Shown here: one piece after another, positions 10,256 through 22,961 of the stretch | Layout of the letters: each line of letters starts with the position of its first letter | Numbering within the stretch: the first letter of the stretch is position 1 | Assembly: GCA_947623455.1 (NCBI GenBank) | Contig: OX392528.1 | Span: 53,028,322 to 53,092,321 of the forward strand | Reading direction: 5' to 3' | Length of the DNA: 64,000 nt | DNA from: Mimachlamys varia | Lineage: Eukaryota > Mollusca > Bivalvia > Pectinida > Pectinidae | The notes under the pieces: generated by a model | What the model was told of the DNA's origin: nothing | Database searches by the model: none | What the model saw: only the letters and a program-made list of their open reading frames with translations | Made by a program: the position numbers and the translations under genes

Positions 10256-13200
10256 GTTTGTTTAAAAATCAGTCAGAAATTGGAATAATTCCTGAACATA
10301 ATTTTACCTTGTAAAACATAATTCAAATTGGGTGAAATTCCATCAGTACCCTGAAATTAGAGCAGTACCTGATTAGAATAACGATTCACAAAAGTGCTTT
10401 TAATTCTTAAACATGTCCAAATGTTCGTATTTCATCATGATATATTTACCTAAGTGCATTGCCAAGTGCATTTGACAAGCTGACTTTCAAACTGAAATTT
10501 TATTATAACTTCATTTATAAGGTTTGATATAGATGCATTTTTAGGACTGTGCTTCTGGCTTCAGATGGTAGTTATTACTGTTAATGTACTTTCATGTATA
10601 TTAGCGTGCAGAAATTTTAGCGTGTAATTAAATTTAAGCAGATAACTGCTGAACTGCTGCATTCACAGTAGAAAGCTATATTATACCGAAACAGTAATAT
10701 TAGTACAATCATAATGATTGGAACATTTCCAGCGCGAAAGTCACTTAAATAAGATTACCGGTAAAATATGTATTTTTTTTTAAAGTGAAAAGTATGAAAA
10801 TGCTGACGCTTTGATGTATAATCTGACAAGATAAATGATAGGTGACATTCCATATATACAATGTATTGAACTACTCCTTTGATATTTTACATGATACCTG
10901 TGATAAAATACAACAAATGGGAATAACAGATAAAAAGTCTCAGTTTTATCTGAAAACCTGGGGGGATTGGGAGGTTTAGTGATCTACATTGTAGTGTAAA
11001 AATTTCTTGTTGTTCCCACTCTTTAAATATGTTATAAGTTATACATGCTGTTTGTCCTGTCAGCGTAATCATGAATGTGGTCGTTGTGAAGGAATTGAAG
11101 GAAAGCATTGTACAGTCTCATCATCCAGTCCATATCCCTTCCATATTTGCTTGACATGCTATATACATCTACAGTTGTACATATACTTATAAATTAGTAC
11201 CAGGTATATAAATTGTGGCTGATTTGGGATTATTTTGAACCTTAAATTTCACTAACTTCATTATCAGCTCCACACATTTTGATCTGTAAAAGCAGGAAGA
11301 AGAGAGATCTGGACTACCTCCAAACATAACCGGGGGGGGGGTTCTTGTACAGCTAGCCTTCTGCAGCTTCCGTATCTATCCCTGAAGATTTCTTTCAGAT
11401 GTTGAAATATTTTATGGAAATCTGAGTTTAAAAACATAAGTGGAAGTTCACTTGTATACCTAAGTCCATTTTGTAAAATGAAAGCTTGACTTGATTTGGA
11501 GGACACAAAATTTCCACTCTGCGTTAGTTATAAAGGTACAATGAATCTTATACTATTCAGTTCTTGACAACTAGCATTTAGAAAGCATTTATGTTTAAAT
11601 GTCATCATTGTTGAATGTTTGTTTACTGAATGTCCAGCCATCATTGTTATATACATATAATAAATGTCATGTATGATTACCAATGTGCTTATAAAGACTT
11701 ACCATGCTTATTGTCTGTGGCTGTAAATGTGAAAGGAAAATGAAAAGGAAAAAGTAGTTATCATATAATTTGAAACCCAACCAGATGTTGCAGTGGTGTG
11801 TTAAGAAAGGTAATAAATCTTGTATTGGAATTAGGGAAGCTAGCAAGCTGGCTATTAATATTTTTTCTTCTTAATTAAATTAAATTCTAATGTATAGTAC
11901 TTTTTTTCAAAAATATTTTGAAATACATGCAATAATTGTTGTTTTGTCATGAAGAAAGTAAAACCAACTTTGTATTATTGAAGACAAAGCTATAATAACA
12001 AATCAATATAGTAAAATGAGGTGATATCAACCAATCAGAATGGTGTTTTGTATTTGCTGCATTGAGAGTTGTCAAAACTATGTTTAGATAGAACAAGTGC
12101 TTGTTTTTGTACATCATTTTTGTAAGTCATAAATATCAATTAATCATATGAATGAAAGTTAACTGATGTAACTCTTGTTACCTAAATATTCATAAAATTA
12201 CATATTACATGGAAGTACCTTCACAGAAATAATGCTTATATAATATATACATGTATATATATTGTGCTTGCTGAATATTGGTTACATATTGATAAAACGC
12301 CATATTTAGCTCATATACCCCTGAAGTCACTTTTGAACTTTTCCATTTCAAAGGCTGGAATAGTTCATTTTAAAATTTCGGGGGTGAATGAGTTAGTCCT
12401 TTCACTCCTATGTGACTTGAGTAGACTTGCCCATGCTTTGATATGGACTAGTCCATTAGAGTGAACAGTGATGGATTAAGCAACATTTGAATGTTCATTA
12501 CTGTTTGAGACCTGTGGTACTTGTTTTGGATTTAGTTTTAACATGGTTTTTAAAGAAATCAGACATACATATTATTTATGTGCTCTGGGTACATTGGATA
12601 TAGCAAGGTGAATCTCCATGTCATTCCATATTATTGAAGAAATTTGTATTGTGTACTAGAAATATCCTGTTCGAAGTATTTTGACTTCAGTTTATTTTGT
12701 AAAAATCAAAGATCTTTTTTAGATTATATGAATCTGATGTATTCCATTGAAATGCAAGGCTGATTATTAGCAATGTACTTTGGAGTTTGAGATATATCTA
12801 ATTGGGGGACATTAAAATCAACTTTTGTCGGAGTGACTGATGTTGCAGTTGCTGTCAGATGATTTGGTCTGAAACATCCTTGGATAAGGGGATTTAATTT
12901 TTTGTAAATGGTAGGTCTGACCCCTAAAGGGCCTGGGGTAGATGAAATATAGTGATTTCTTTAAAATTTATCTTCTGCATGCTCTCAGGTTATTATTCAA
13001 ATTTGTCTACGATGGTTTCAATACAGCTGTATTCATGTGAGCATTATATAATTACTGGCTCTATGGGCCTTTTGTTTTGTTCATTTTGTCTGGTAGGAAT
13101 TTATTTAAAACCCTTGTGTATTTTTTGTCAGTTTTTGCTTCCGAGAATGATCAAGCAGATATTATCAGTAGTAAAGTTCAATACTATAAAAACTTGTCTT

Positions 13201-13385
13201 TTATTGGATAATATAATTTGTATTCAATACAAAATGAGATTATTTTATTGATTGGTTTAAGATATTGCATATATGTCCAAACCAAACAGACTTGTATAAG
13301 AATATCACAACTTACTCATTTGAATTAATAGATCTGTGAAATGTAAAGGCTTTCTGTTTTTGAAATAAACCATGATTTGTAACAA
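10256..13385 (+). other. Probable long 3' untranslated region of NPC2 and flank
   Basis: Three kilobases of non-repetitive AT-rich sequence with no convincing coding frame. AATAAA occurs at 11659-11664, 11812-11817 and 13364-13369. Which poly(A) site is used cannot be decided from sequence. The open frame at 12952-13251 has no recognisable features. Confidence 0.4.
13364..13369 (+). terminator. Candidate poly(A) signal
   Basis: AATAAA is followed 20-45 bp later by a T/GT-rich tract (GATTTATTGTTTGTTTTTAG), the usual arrangement for 3' end formation. AATAAA at 11659 or 11812 could be used instead. Confidence 0.35.
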
Positions 13386-13658
13386 AATATTTGATTTATT
13401 GTTTGTTTTTAGCTTACATTTGTGAAATATTGCCATTGTGTTTGACGGTCGTCGTCCATCTTCCTTTGTCTGTTAACTTTTGTCATTTCCCACTCTTCCC
13501 CAAAACCACAGAATAAGTTTCCATAAAATTGTGCAGGAAGATTCCATAGTCAGTGGCAAACAGAAATTGTGAATCATAAGTATCTTAACCTCAGGCGCCT
13601 AAAGGATTGGGACAAAAGGGGTCAAATTGGCAAAAAGCAACTTAAGCTTGCCCCCAGG

Positions 13659-13965
13659 GATGAAACCGGACACTCACTGTTCCAGGGTGGCGTTCACTGT
13701 GTTGGGAATGGCCGAGATATGGAAAAGAGGGTCTAGCACTGTGACAGATGCTTACGGATGAAGACAACAACTAACGCCAGAGCATCATTGGTAAGTATTA
13801 AGACGGGTCAGCCTCTGGAGCTAGTTTGTATAGACTTTGTTGGTTTGGAGAAATCCTAAGGATGGACATGACAGTATCCTAGTCATTACAGACCACTTCA
13901 CTAGGTATGCCGTTGCAGTTCCAACTAAGGATGAAAAGGCTCGCACCGTGGAGGAAATATTTTAA
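13659..13965 (+). pseudogene. Broken Ty3/gypsy-type integrase fragment
   Basis: The frame from 13659 reads DETGHS, then GRDMEKRV, a TAG, then HCDRCLRMKTT, which resembles the H2C2 zinc-binding region, and continues to TGQPLELVCIDFVGLEKS before TAA at 13857-13859. Shifting one base from 13858, it resumes as ILVITDHFTRYAVAVPTKDE, KARTVEEIF, then TAA at 13963. CIDF and ITDHFTRYA..VPT.D..ART are signature pieces of the Ty3/gypsy integrase core around the first catalytic Asp. There is an in-frame stop, a frameshift and loss of the rest of pol, and the first His of the HHCC finger reads Arg. Clearly a dead copy. It lies just downstream of the NPC2 transcription unit. Confidence 0.85.
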
Positions 13966-14189
13966 GGCACTTTGTGGTTCACTACGGGTTACTGCAAAGG
14001 AATCATTTGGAACAAGTTATTTCGTAGAATTAATACCACCCCCCCCCCCTTTTTGTAAGAGAGTAATCATATTGTAGGTAAAAATATTTTGTATTTTTCA
14101 TGTTGTTGACACAAGGTGTATTTTGCTTGGAAATTGAACAGAAGCTAAAGCCTTATACAAAGAAATTGGATAATATTTGTTGCCGTGAA

Positions 14190-14362
14190 CACAGGGGATT
14201 TGTTACAGTTAGTTAAAGCTAAAGTAGCTTTTGTGACCATTGAGAGGGGGGGGGGGGGTGTATTTTTATCGAAAATTGATCTTAACCACCCAAAAGTGTA
14301 AAATTACTAAACACCCTATTTAAGGTCCAACAGCAGCTGTAACAAATTCTCAGGTCCCCATG
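14190..14362. mobile_element. hAT-like MITE, family A, copy A1
   Basis: Starts CACAGGGG...TTGTTACAG and ends CTGTAACAAATTCTCAGGTCCCC. It is bracketed by 8-bp direct repeats GCCGTGAA (14182-14189) and GCCGTGAT (14363-14370), seven of eight identical. An 8-bp duplication with CAGGG-type termini points to the hAT superfamily. The interior includes a poly-G run and a TATCGAAAATTGATC motif shared with the other copies. No coding capacity. Confidence 0.75.
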
Positions 14363-14370
14363 GCCGTGAT

Positions 14371-14620
14371 TGCAAGGAAACGTCAATCAAGGGGCCATAA
14401 CTCCGCCAAATAAAGTCTGCAAAAAGTGGCTATCGAACTTGGCCGACCCTTTAGGCATTTTACCTTTTAACCAAGTTTCAAGAAAATCGGATAATATTTG
14501 CAAAGAAATGAAGTGTGACAGACAGACAGACGGACGGGCAGACGGACAAACCCAAATCAATACCCCCCGTTTCGGTGAATGCGTGGAATAATAAGGTGCA
14601 AATGTCATGAGTAATCTCAT
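14371..14620 (+). repeat. Dispersed repeat ending in CAGACGGAC-type microsatellite
   Basis: Contains GGGGCCATAACTCCGCCAAA, a CAAGTTTCAAGAAAATCGG motif and the run CAGACAGACAGACGGACGGG followed by ACCCCCCGTTTCGG. Repeats of this kind are common in mollusc genomes (established observation; copy number here not measurable). Open frames on both strands cross it and are not genes. Confidence 0.6.
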
Positions 14621-14645
14621 AAGGGAGCTTTGTTTGTGACTGGAA

Positions 14646-14727
14646 TCACAGGGACCTGAGAATTTGTTACAGCTAGTTTTGGACCTAAAATAGGTTGTTA
14701 AGAGAAATTTTACACATTTGGGGGATT
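14646..14727 (+). mobile_element. hAT-like MITE family A, copy A2, left end only
   Basis: CACAGGGACCTGAGAATTTG, TTACAGCTAGTTTTGGACCT and AATTTTACACATTTGGGGG match the left half of family A. The right terminus is absent; the GAT satellite starts directly after it at about 14728, so the array begins inside or next to a MITE. Confidence 0.75.
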
Positions 14728-15375
14728 ATATGTGGTGGATGATAGTGAAGATGAGGATAATGATGAGGATGTGGATAATGAGAATGAATTGGAGGGTGAG
14801 GATGTGGATGATGCAGATGAAATGGATTAGACTGAGGATGGTAAGGATTGGTATGAAGATGATGTGTATGATGGTGAGAATGTTGATGAGGATGATGAGA
14901 ATCAGGATAATACTCGCATCCTCCTCATCCTCATCATGATGAAGTGGATGAGGATGTGGACAATGATGAGGAGGGGGACAATGTGGGTGATACAGATGGT
15001 GTGGATCATATTGATGAGGATGAGGATGTTATTGAGAATTAGATAATGATGATGTGAATGATGGTGAGGATGAGGATGAAGTGGATGATGGTGAGAATGG
15101 AAATTAGGGATAAATATGGGTTGCATGCAGAGGATGATGATGGAGATGAGGTTCTGAATAATGAGAATGAAGTGGAGGAGGAAGATGAAGATGTGGATAA
15201 AGCGAATGTGAGGATGATGTGGAGGAGGATGATTATCGTGATGATGTAGATGAGAATGAAGTGGATGGGGATGATGTGGATGAGGATAATGGTTAGGACG
15301 AGGATGTTGATGATGTAGATGTGGATATGATGAGTATGTGGATACAGATGATGTGGATAAGCAGGATGCAGAAGA

Positions 15376-15474
15376 TGAGAATCAGAATGACAACTTGGCC
15401 CAGACCTTTGGTTTTTAAGATAAAGATGTTGAAAAGGGAATATGATGACAGGGGCTGCACCATGACTTTAGATG
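15376..15474 (+). repeat. Non-GAT spacer unit S1 within the satellite
   Basis: After a GATAAGCAGGATG lead comes ACAACTTGGCCCAGACC, TTTGGTTTTTAAG, TTGAAAAGGGAA and GGGGCTGCACCATGAC. The same order occurs at 16956 and 18264, defining a higher-order repeat. Confidence 0.8.
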
Positions 15475-16955
15475 ATGAAGATGATGTTATGGAGGAGGAG
15501 GATTATGTTGATGATGCATATGATGATGTTGATGATTAGGAAGTGGATGATGAGGATGAGGATGTGGAGGATGAGAATCAGAATGGTGACTTGAAGGTGT
15601 TGAGGAGAATGAGGAGACTGTGGTTGATGGTTGGCAAGATGATGATGATGCAGATGTTTTAGCAGGATGCAGATGATGAGGATGTGGATGATGATAATGT
15701 GGATGATACAGATAGTGTAGATCATACTGATGAGGATGAGGATACTAATGAGAATTAGATAATTATGATGGGGATGAGAATGGGGATAAATATGGGTTGG
15801 ATGCAGAGGATGAGGATAAGAAAGTTGAGAATGAGGATGAAAATGTTGAATTTGAGGCAGATGATGGTGAAGATGAGGATCTGGCTAATGAGAATGAAAT
15901 GGAGGATGAGGATAAAGATGTGGAAAGGAGGGTGCGAGGATGATGTTGAGGAGGAGGATGATTATGTGGATGATGCAGATGAGGTAAAGCGGATGGGAAT
16001 GAGGATGAGGATGCTGTTAATGAGGATAAGTATGGTAAGGATGAAAATGTTGATGAGGATGAAGTGGTGAGGATAAGGATGTTGATGATTAGGGTGTGGA
16101 TGCTGAGAATAAGGATAAAGATGAGGATGAGGATGCGGATATGCAGGATGCAGATGATGATGAGGATGGAGGAAGATGTGTAGAGGGAGATGAGATGGAT
16201 GATAGTGAGGATGATGTTGATGAGGTTGTGGATGATAAAAATGAGGTTGAATATGAGAATAAGGCTCACATCCTCCACATCCAAATCATGATGATGTTGA
16301 TGCAGATGATTATCTGGATGGAGGATGATGAAAAATAGGATCAGAATGGTGAGGATGATTTAGATGAGGATCTTGACGACGAGAATGAGATGGAGGATGT
16401 AAAGATGTTGTAGATGATGATGTTGATGAGGATGCAAATGATGATATAAATGGAGAAGGGTGTGGATCATGAGGATGAAGCAGATGGAGTGGATGAGAAT
16501 GAGGATGCTGTTGATGAAGAATTGTGAAGATGAGGTGGATAGTGAGGATATGAATGTTAATTATGAGGATGATGTACTATTAATGAGATGGATGATGAAG
16601 ATGAGTATCTGGATAATGAGGATGAAGTGGAAGATGGGGATGAAGATGTGGAGGATGATTATGTGGATATTGCAGATGAGGATAAAGTGGAGACTGAGGA
16701 TGATGTTGATGAGGATAAGAATGGTTAGGATAAGGATTTTGATAACGTAGATGAAGATAAGGTGGAAGATGGTGAGGATGAAGAGAATCAAAATGGTAAC
16801 GTGAAGATAGCAAGGAAGAAGATGATGTTAATAAGCAAGATGCCAATGATGATGAGATGGAGGATGAGGATAAAGATGATGAAAATGAAGATGCAGATGA
16901 TGATGATGTTAAAGGATGAGGATGCAGATGATGTGGATAAGCAGGATGTAGATGA

Positions 16956-17046
16956 TGAGAATCAAAAGGATAGAAATTTTGGTTCTTAAAATGAAGATGC
17001 TGAATAAAGGAAAATGATGACGGAGGCTGCACCTTGGCATAAGATG
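16956..17046 (+). repeat. Non-GAT spacer unit S2 within the satellite
   Basis: GAAATTTTGGTTCTTAAAATG, CTGAATAAAGGAAAATGATG and GAGGCTGCACCTTGGCATAA align with S1 and S3. The ACTTGGCCCAG part is degraded. Confidence 0.8.
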
Positions 17047-18263
17047 ATGTGGATGGAGGAGGATGAGGATTATGTGGATGATGCAGATGAAAACGATGAG
17101 AATGGGGATAAAAATTGTGAAGATGAGAATGAAGATGATGAGGTGGATGCTGGTGAGGATGTAGATGAGGATATGGATAATGAGAATGGGGAAAATAATC
17201 ACATGATGTGGATGAAGATGGTAATGTGGATGGAGGAGGAAGATGTGGGTTATGATAAGCATGATGATGTGGATGATGCAGATGGTGGAGATCATATTGA
17301 TGAGGACGAGGATGTAGATAATGAGGATGAGGTGGATTTGGAGGAGGATGTGGATGTGGGATGAGGAGGAGGAGGATGAGGATCTTGATGAGAATGAAGT
17401 GGAGGATGATTATAAAGATGGTTGATGATGCTGATAAGGATGCAGATGATGATGTGAATGCAGGAGGATAAGGTTTATTTGGATGATGCAGATGAAAAGG
17501 ATGAGAATGAGGATGTTGATGATTATAAGAATGGCGAGGATAAGGATTTTGATTATGAGGATGATGAAGATGTTGAGGAGTATGTTGTTGATGGTTAGGA
17601 AGAAGATGATGTTGATAAACAGGATAAAGATTATGTAGATGAGGATGAGGATTGAGGATGTGGATGAGGATGATGCATATGATAGTGATGATAAGAATGT
17701 GGATGATGAGAAAGAGATGGAGGATGAGGATAAAGATAATGAAGACGAGGACGCAGAGGAGGAGGATTGAGATAAGAATGATATAGATGAAGTGAATGGT
17801 GTTGAAGATGAGGATTTTGTAGATGATGGTGAAGATGGCGATGATGTGGATGAGAATGGTTAGAATGAAAATGTTTATAATGTTGATGAGGATGATGGTG
17901 AGGATGAGGATAAGGATGTGGATGATGAGAATGAGGATAAAGATGATGTGGATAAGGATGATGCATATGATGATGAGGTATGGAGGATGAGAATCTGTAT
18001 GGTGACATTGATATTGAGGACGATGGGGAGGATGTGGTTGATGGTGAGGAAGAGGATGGTGATGTGAATAAGCAGGATGCAGATGATGGAGGATTTCGAT
18101 ATTGATGAGGAGGATGCAGATGAGTAAGGATAAGAATGGTAAGGATGTGGGGGATGAGAAAGAGGTGGAGGGTGAGGATAAAAATGATGAAGATGAGGAT
18201 GCAGAGGCGGGGGATGTGAAAGGATGAGGATGCAGATAATGTAGATAAGCAGGATGTGGATGA

Positions 18264-18365
18264 TGAGAATCAGAATGACAACTTGGCCCAGACCTTTTGG
18301 TTCTCAAGATGAAGTTGTTGAATAAGGGAAAATGATGACGGAAGCTGCACCTTGGCATAAGATGA
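18264..18365 (+). repeat. Non-GAT spacer unit S3 within the satellite
   Basis: ACAACTTGGCCCAGACC, TTTTGGTTCTCAAGATG, TTGAATAAGGGAAAATGATG and GAAGCTGCACCTTGGCATAA. Closest to S2 in its second half and to S1 in its first half. Confidence 0.8.
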
Positions 18366-21300
18366 TAAAGATGATGTGGAAGACGGTGAGGATGAGAATG
18401 TTGATGGTGAGGATGATGTAGATGATGAGGAGAGTGTAGATTTTGATGAGGATGTGGATGATGCAGATGAGGATGGAGTGGATGAGAATGAGGATGATAT
18501 TGATGAGTATGATAACAGGTGGAATGAAAATGTTGATAATGTAGATGAGGATGAGGTGGAAGATGGCGAGGATGAGGATGTGGATGATAAGTGGATGAAA
18601 ATGATAATACAGATGATGTGGATGAGGATAACAGTGAGGATGTTGAGAATCAGAATCAGAATGGTGACATGAAGATGTTTAAGAGGATGAGGAAGATATG
18701 GATGATGGTGAAATAGATGATGATGATGTGGATAAGCAAGATGCAGATAATGAGGATGGAGGAGGATGCAGATGAAAATGAGGATGATAAGAATGATGAT
18801 AATGTGGATAATGTGAATGAGGTGGAGGATGAGGATAAAGATGATGTGTTTGAGGATGAAGTGGATGAGAATAAGGATTCTGCTGATGAGGATAAGAATG
18901 GTAAGAATGAGGATGTTAATGATGAAGATGAGGATAATGATGATGTATATGAGGATGCAAAGGATGATGTGAAAGAATGAGAATTATATGGTAACCAGAA
19001 TGTGGATGATGGGAATGAGGAGGATGTGGATAATGATGATGGTGTTGATGTTTGAGGTGGAGGAGGATGTGGATAATGATGATGGTGTGGATGTTTGAGG
19101 AGATGGAGGTGGAGGAGGATGTAGAAACGGATGATGTGGATGGTATGGATCATATTGATGAGGATGAGGATGTAGAAAATGAAGATGAGTTTGATGATGG
19201 TGAGGATGAGGATGTTGATAATGAGAATGGAAGAGGAGGAAGAGGATCATGTGGATTAAGGATGCTGTTGATTCAGATAAGAATGGTGAGGATGAAGTGA
19301 ATGATGTTGAGTATGTGGATGGAGGATGAGGATAAAGATGGTGTGGATGAGGATGATGGATAAGAATCAGAATGATGAGGATGTTAATTATGTGGATGAT
19401 GTAGATGATTAGGTGGATGATGATGAAGATGGGCATAATGATGAGGATCTGGATAATGAGAATAAAGTGGAGGATGAGGATGAAGATGATGTGCATGAGG
19501 AGTATTTGAAGGATGCAGATAAGGATGCAGTTGATGAGAGTGAGGATGCTGTTAAGAATAAGAATGGTCAGGATGAGGATGTTGATGATTATGATGTGGA
19601 TGATGATGATGATGGTGGATGATGATGATGATGGATGATGATGGTGGATGATGATGATGTGGATGATGATGTGGATGTTGATTTTTGGATGATGATGCGG
19701 ATGATGATGATGGTGGATAATGATAACGTGGATGATGTAGATGAATGGTGATTCATAAGGATCTGGATAATGAGAATAAAGTGGAGGATGAGGATGAAGA
19801 TGATGTGCATGAGGAGGATGTGAAGGATGCAGATAAGGATGCAGTTGATGAGTGAGGATGCTGTTGAGAATAAGAATGGTCAGGATGAGGATGTTGATGA
19901 TTATGATGTGGATGATGAGAATGGGGATGTTGATGTTTTGGATGATGATGTTGATGATGAGAATGGGGATGATGAGGATCTAGATAATGAGAAAGCAGAG
20001 GATGAGGATGAAAATGTTGATGATGTGGATGAGGAGGGTGATTAAACTGATGATGTGGATAATGATGTAGAGAAAGATTATGATGGATATGGTTGTGGAT
20101 GACGTAGATTATGGTGATAATGGGAATGGTGTGAATGTGAATGAGGATGAAGAACAGAGTGTTGATGTTGATGATGATGATGATAATTATGTGGATGATG
20201 ATGACGTGGATGAAGATGACGTGGATGATGATGATGTGGATGCTTATGATGGTGGATGATGATGGGGATGATGTTGATGATAATGATGATGTGGATGATG
20301 TTGTGGATGATGATGATTTGGAGGATGATGTTGTGGATGATGATGATGTGGATGGTGATGATGATGTTGTGGGTGATGATGATTTGGATGATGATGTTGT
20401 GGATGATGATGATGATGTGGATGGTGATGATGATGATGGTTGTGATGATGGTGGATGATGATGATGGTGGATGATGACGTGGATGATGATGTGGATGTTT
20501 TGGATGATGTAGATGATTAGGTGGATGGTGATGATGATGTTGTGGATGATGATGATGTTGTGGATGGTGATATGGATGATGATGATGTGGATGTTGTGGA
20601 TAATGATGATGTGGATGCTGATGACGTTGATGATGATGGTGGATGATGATGTTGTGGATGATGATGATGTTGATGATGTGGTGGATGATGATCGTGGATG
20701 ATGATGATGATGATGTGGATGATGATGTGGATGATGATGTTGGATGTTGATCATGATGGCGGATGATGATGTGGATGATGTTTTGGATAATGATGTGGAT
20801 GATGATGATGTTGATGTGGATGATGATGATGGATGATGATGACGATGTTGGATGATGATGATGGTGGATGATGATGATGGTGGATGATGATGGTGGATGA
20901 TGGTGTGGATGATGATGCTGGTGGATAATGATGATGTTGATGTGGATGATGACGATGATGATGTGGATGTTGTGGATGATGATGTGGATGATGATGGTGG
21001 ATGTTGATCATGATGGTGGATGATGATGTGGATGATGTTGTGGATAATGATGTGGATGATGATGATGATGATGATGGATGATGATGATGGATGATGATGA
21101 TGGATGATGATGATGATGATGTTGGATGACGATGATGTTGGATGACGATGATGTGGATGATGATGGTGGATGATGATGGTGGATGTTGATGTGGATGATG
21201 ATGATGATGATGTGGATGATGATGCTGGTGGATAATGATGATGTGGATGATGATTTGGGTAATGATGTGGATGATGTGGTGGATGATGATGATGTGGATG

Positions 21301-21928
21301 ATGATGATGGTGGATGATGTGGATGTGGATAATGATGTTGTGGATGATGATGATGATGGATGATGATGTTGTGAATGATGATGATGATTATGATGGATGA
21401 TGATGTGGATGATGATGTGGATGATGATATGGATGATGTGGTGGTAGATGATGATGATGTGGTGGATGATGATGACAATGATGATGTGGTGGATGATGAT
21501 GATGATGATTACGATGATGTGTTGGATGATGATGATGTGGTGGATGATGATAATGCGGTGGACGATGACGACGATGTTGAGGATGTGGATGATGATGGTG
21601 TTGATGTGGATGAAGTGGTGGACGATGATGATGTGGGTGTGGATGATGCTGATGATAATGTGGATGAGGATGATGAGGACAATAAGGATGATGATGATGT
21701 TGAGGATGTGGATGATTAGGATGAGGATGGTGTTGATGTGGATGAAGTGGATTAGTATGAGGGTGAAGAAGAAAGATGATGTTGAGAATGAAGATTAAGA
21801 TGAGAAGGAATTGTATGATGAGGATGAGAAATATCGGAATGGTGACAATGATGAGGATGTTGAAATAGCCCAAAAAACATTGAATGAAGGTTGATTTGAA
21901 GAGTTTACTATCTGATGATGCTGGATAT

Positions 21929-22106
21929 ATACAGTATAACCTGTTTTAAACTGTAAGCCACGAGCCGAAATGTTTGACTAGTTTCCTTAAGTGTCCCATT
22001 TGTAGAGGTAGGATATCAGCAAATGATAGTGCAGGACTGAACAGTAAGGCCGGATTAGACCTAATTTTTTATTAGACAGGTCCAGTTTTGACAAGTTATA
22101 CTGTAT
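21929..22106. mobile_element. Tc1/mariner-type MITE at the right edge of the GAT array
   Basis: The left end TACAGTATAACCTGTTTTAA with AACTG is mirrored by CAGTTTTGACAAGTTATACTGTA at the right (about 19 of 23 pairs). TA at both ends fits a TA target duplication. About 175 bp, no coding capacity. Confidence 0.65.
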
Positions 22107-22149
22107 ATTACTGTATATAATAGATTCGGCTTTAACACTTCATGGAGTA

Positions 22150-22589
22150 TGGCACTATTAAAACTAAGTGTTTGTTGTATATGATTCCTAAGTTTTTATC
22201 AAGTATGTTGTCTGTTGTTTATTTCATTCATTTTCAAAAAACAATAAAATATTTCAACTTTTTGACGAATTTTAATGTTTGTCTATCATGGTCTGGGATT
22301 GGGATGGTCATTCTGAAGAGTCCTAGATCTTGGTCCTGCAAAATACAAGCAACGGATTTTTTTTATTTCCAGGAGATGCATACAATACATCGCACATGAA
22401 ATCAAAACTTGTTGAAAATAATAGTTAAAAGTGAAAACAAGACATGCATGAAAACTGTACACATATCAAATTTAAAATGGAGCGTTGCTTTTTGCAACGA
22501 CGCAAGAAACTTTTTATCCATAGTAAGACAATAAATGTGTCTAAATTTCAAGTCACAAACACAGGCAAATATGATAACAAAACTTTTTC
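22150..22589. other. AT-rich stretch without recognised gene
   Basis: No domain-like frame. TTTATT words near 22219 and 22357 would be AATAAA on the minus strand and could serve the candidate terminal exon at 22590-22796. Confidence 0.35.
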
Positions 22590-22796
22590 TTACTATTCTT
22601 TGGATCCCATGGTCATATAATGGCGGTCATCGTTCCTAGTGGTTCTGGTGGGGTCGTCATTCCCGTCTTCCTGGTGGTCCCGGTTCACGTCTTCATGGCA
22701 ATGGTGGTGGTGGTTGTGGTTCTTTTCTTTCTGGTGGTGGTGGTTCCCATCTTTCTGGTGGTCGTCGTCCTTTTGTATAGTTTTTGATTTTTGGTT
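22590..22796 (-). other. Candidate terminal exon of the minus-strand transcript
   Basis: A near-ideal acceptor, TTTTTTTTTTTTGCAG|, leads into a sequence with ACCACCACCACCAGAAAG units. Two frames are open: one His/Asp/Asn-rich ending at TAG near 22593, the other Pro/Arg-rich (GRRPPERWEPPPP) ending near 22693. Neither is a known domain; both are shaped by the CCA repeats. Confidence 0.4.
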
Positions 22797-22961
22797 CTGC
22801 AAAAAAAAAAATAAAAAATTCGAGAGGCGATTTAATTTTAGTGGCTAGATTATAAGAGTATCCTTCAATTGATTCATTTTTTATTGAAAACACCACTTCT
22901 ACAAAACCTGTATGTGGTTAACATAGTCCCATCATTTTTTTATCAAAAATCTGTTTGTAAT

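Larger units (their letters stand above)
14728..21880 (+). repeat. 7.15-kb GAT-based C-depleted satellite array
   Basis: Almost the entire stretch consists of GAT-derived triplets and near-triplets (GATGAGGAT, GTGGAT, GAGAAT, AATGAG). C is nearly absent on the plus strand. From 14.7 to 19.6 kb units are varied and GAG-rich; from 19.6 to 21.7 kb they become purer GATGATGATGTG. Scattered indels shift the 3-base phase. Long frames on the minus strand (592 codons at 16580-18358) arise because a G-poor strand cannot form TAG or TGA. Plus-strand frames rich in Asp/Glu are interrupted every 60-115 codons. The array is interpreted as non-coding satellite. Confidence 0.92.

Noticed and set aside
12952..13251. 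99-codon plus-strand frame downstream of NPC2
   Set aside because: Hydrophobic AT-driven composition without start context or family; lies in the probable 3' UTR.
16580..18358. 592-codon minus-strand open frame (His/Pro/Ser/Ile/Leu-rich)
   Set aside because: The minus strand of the GAT array almost lacks G, so TAG and TGA cannot occur and only TAA can stop it. Composition is purely that of the repeat; no start context, splice signals or domain.
17014..19622. Asp/Glu-rich plus-strand frames resembling acidic shell-matrix proteins of bivalves
   Set aside because: Tempting because aspartate-rich shell proteins exist, but frames are broken by stops every 60-115 codons, the phase shifts at indels, there is no signal peptide, and the same triplet pattern gives Met/Trp-rich nonsense in the other frames.
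19753..21873. Ser/His-rich minus-strand frames in the purer GAT segment
   Set aside because: Read-through of GATGATGTG repeats; no independent evidence of coding.
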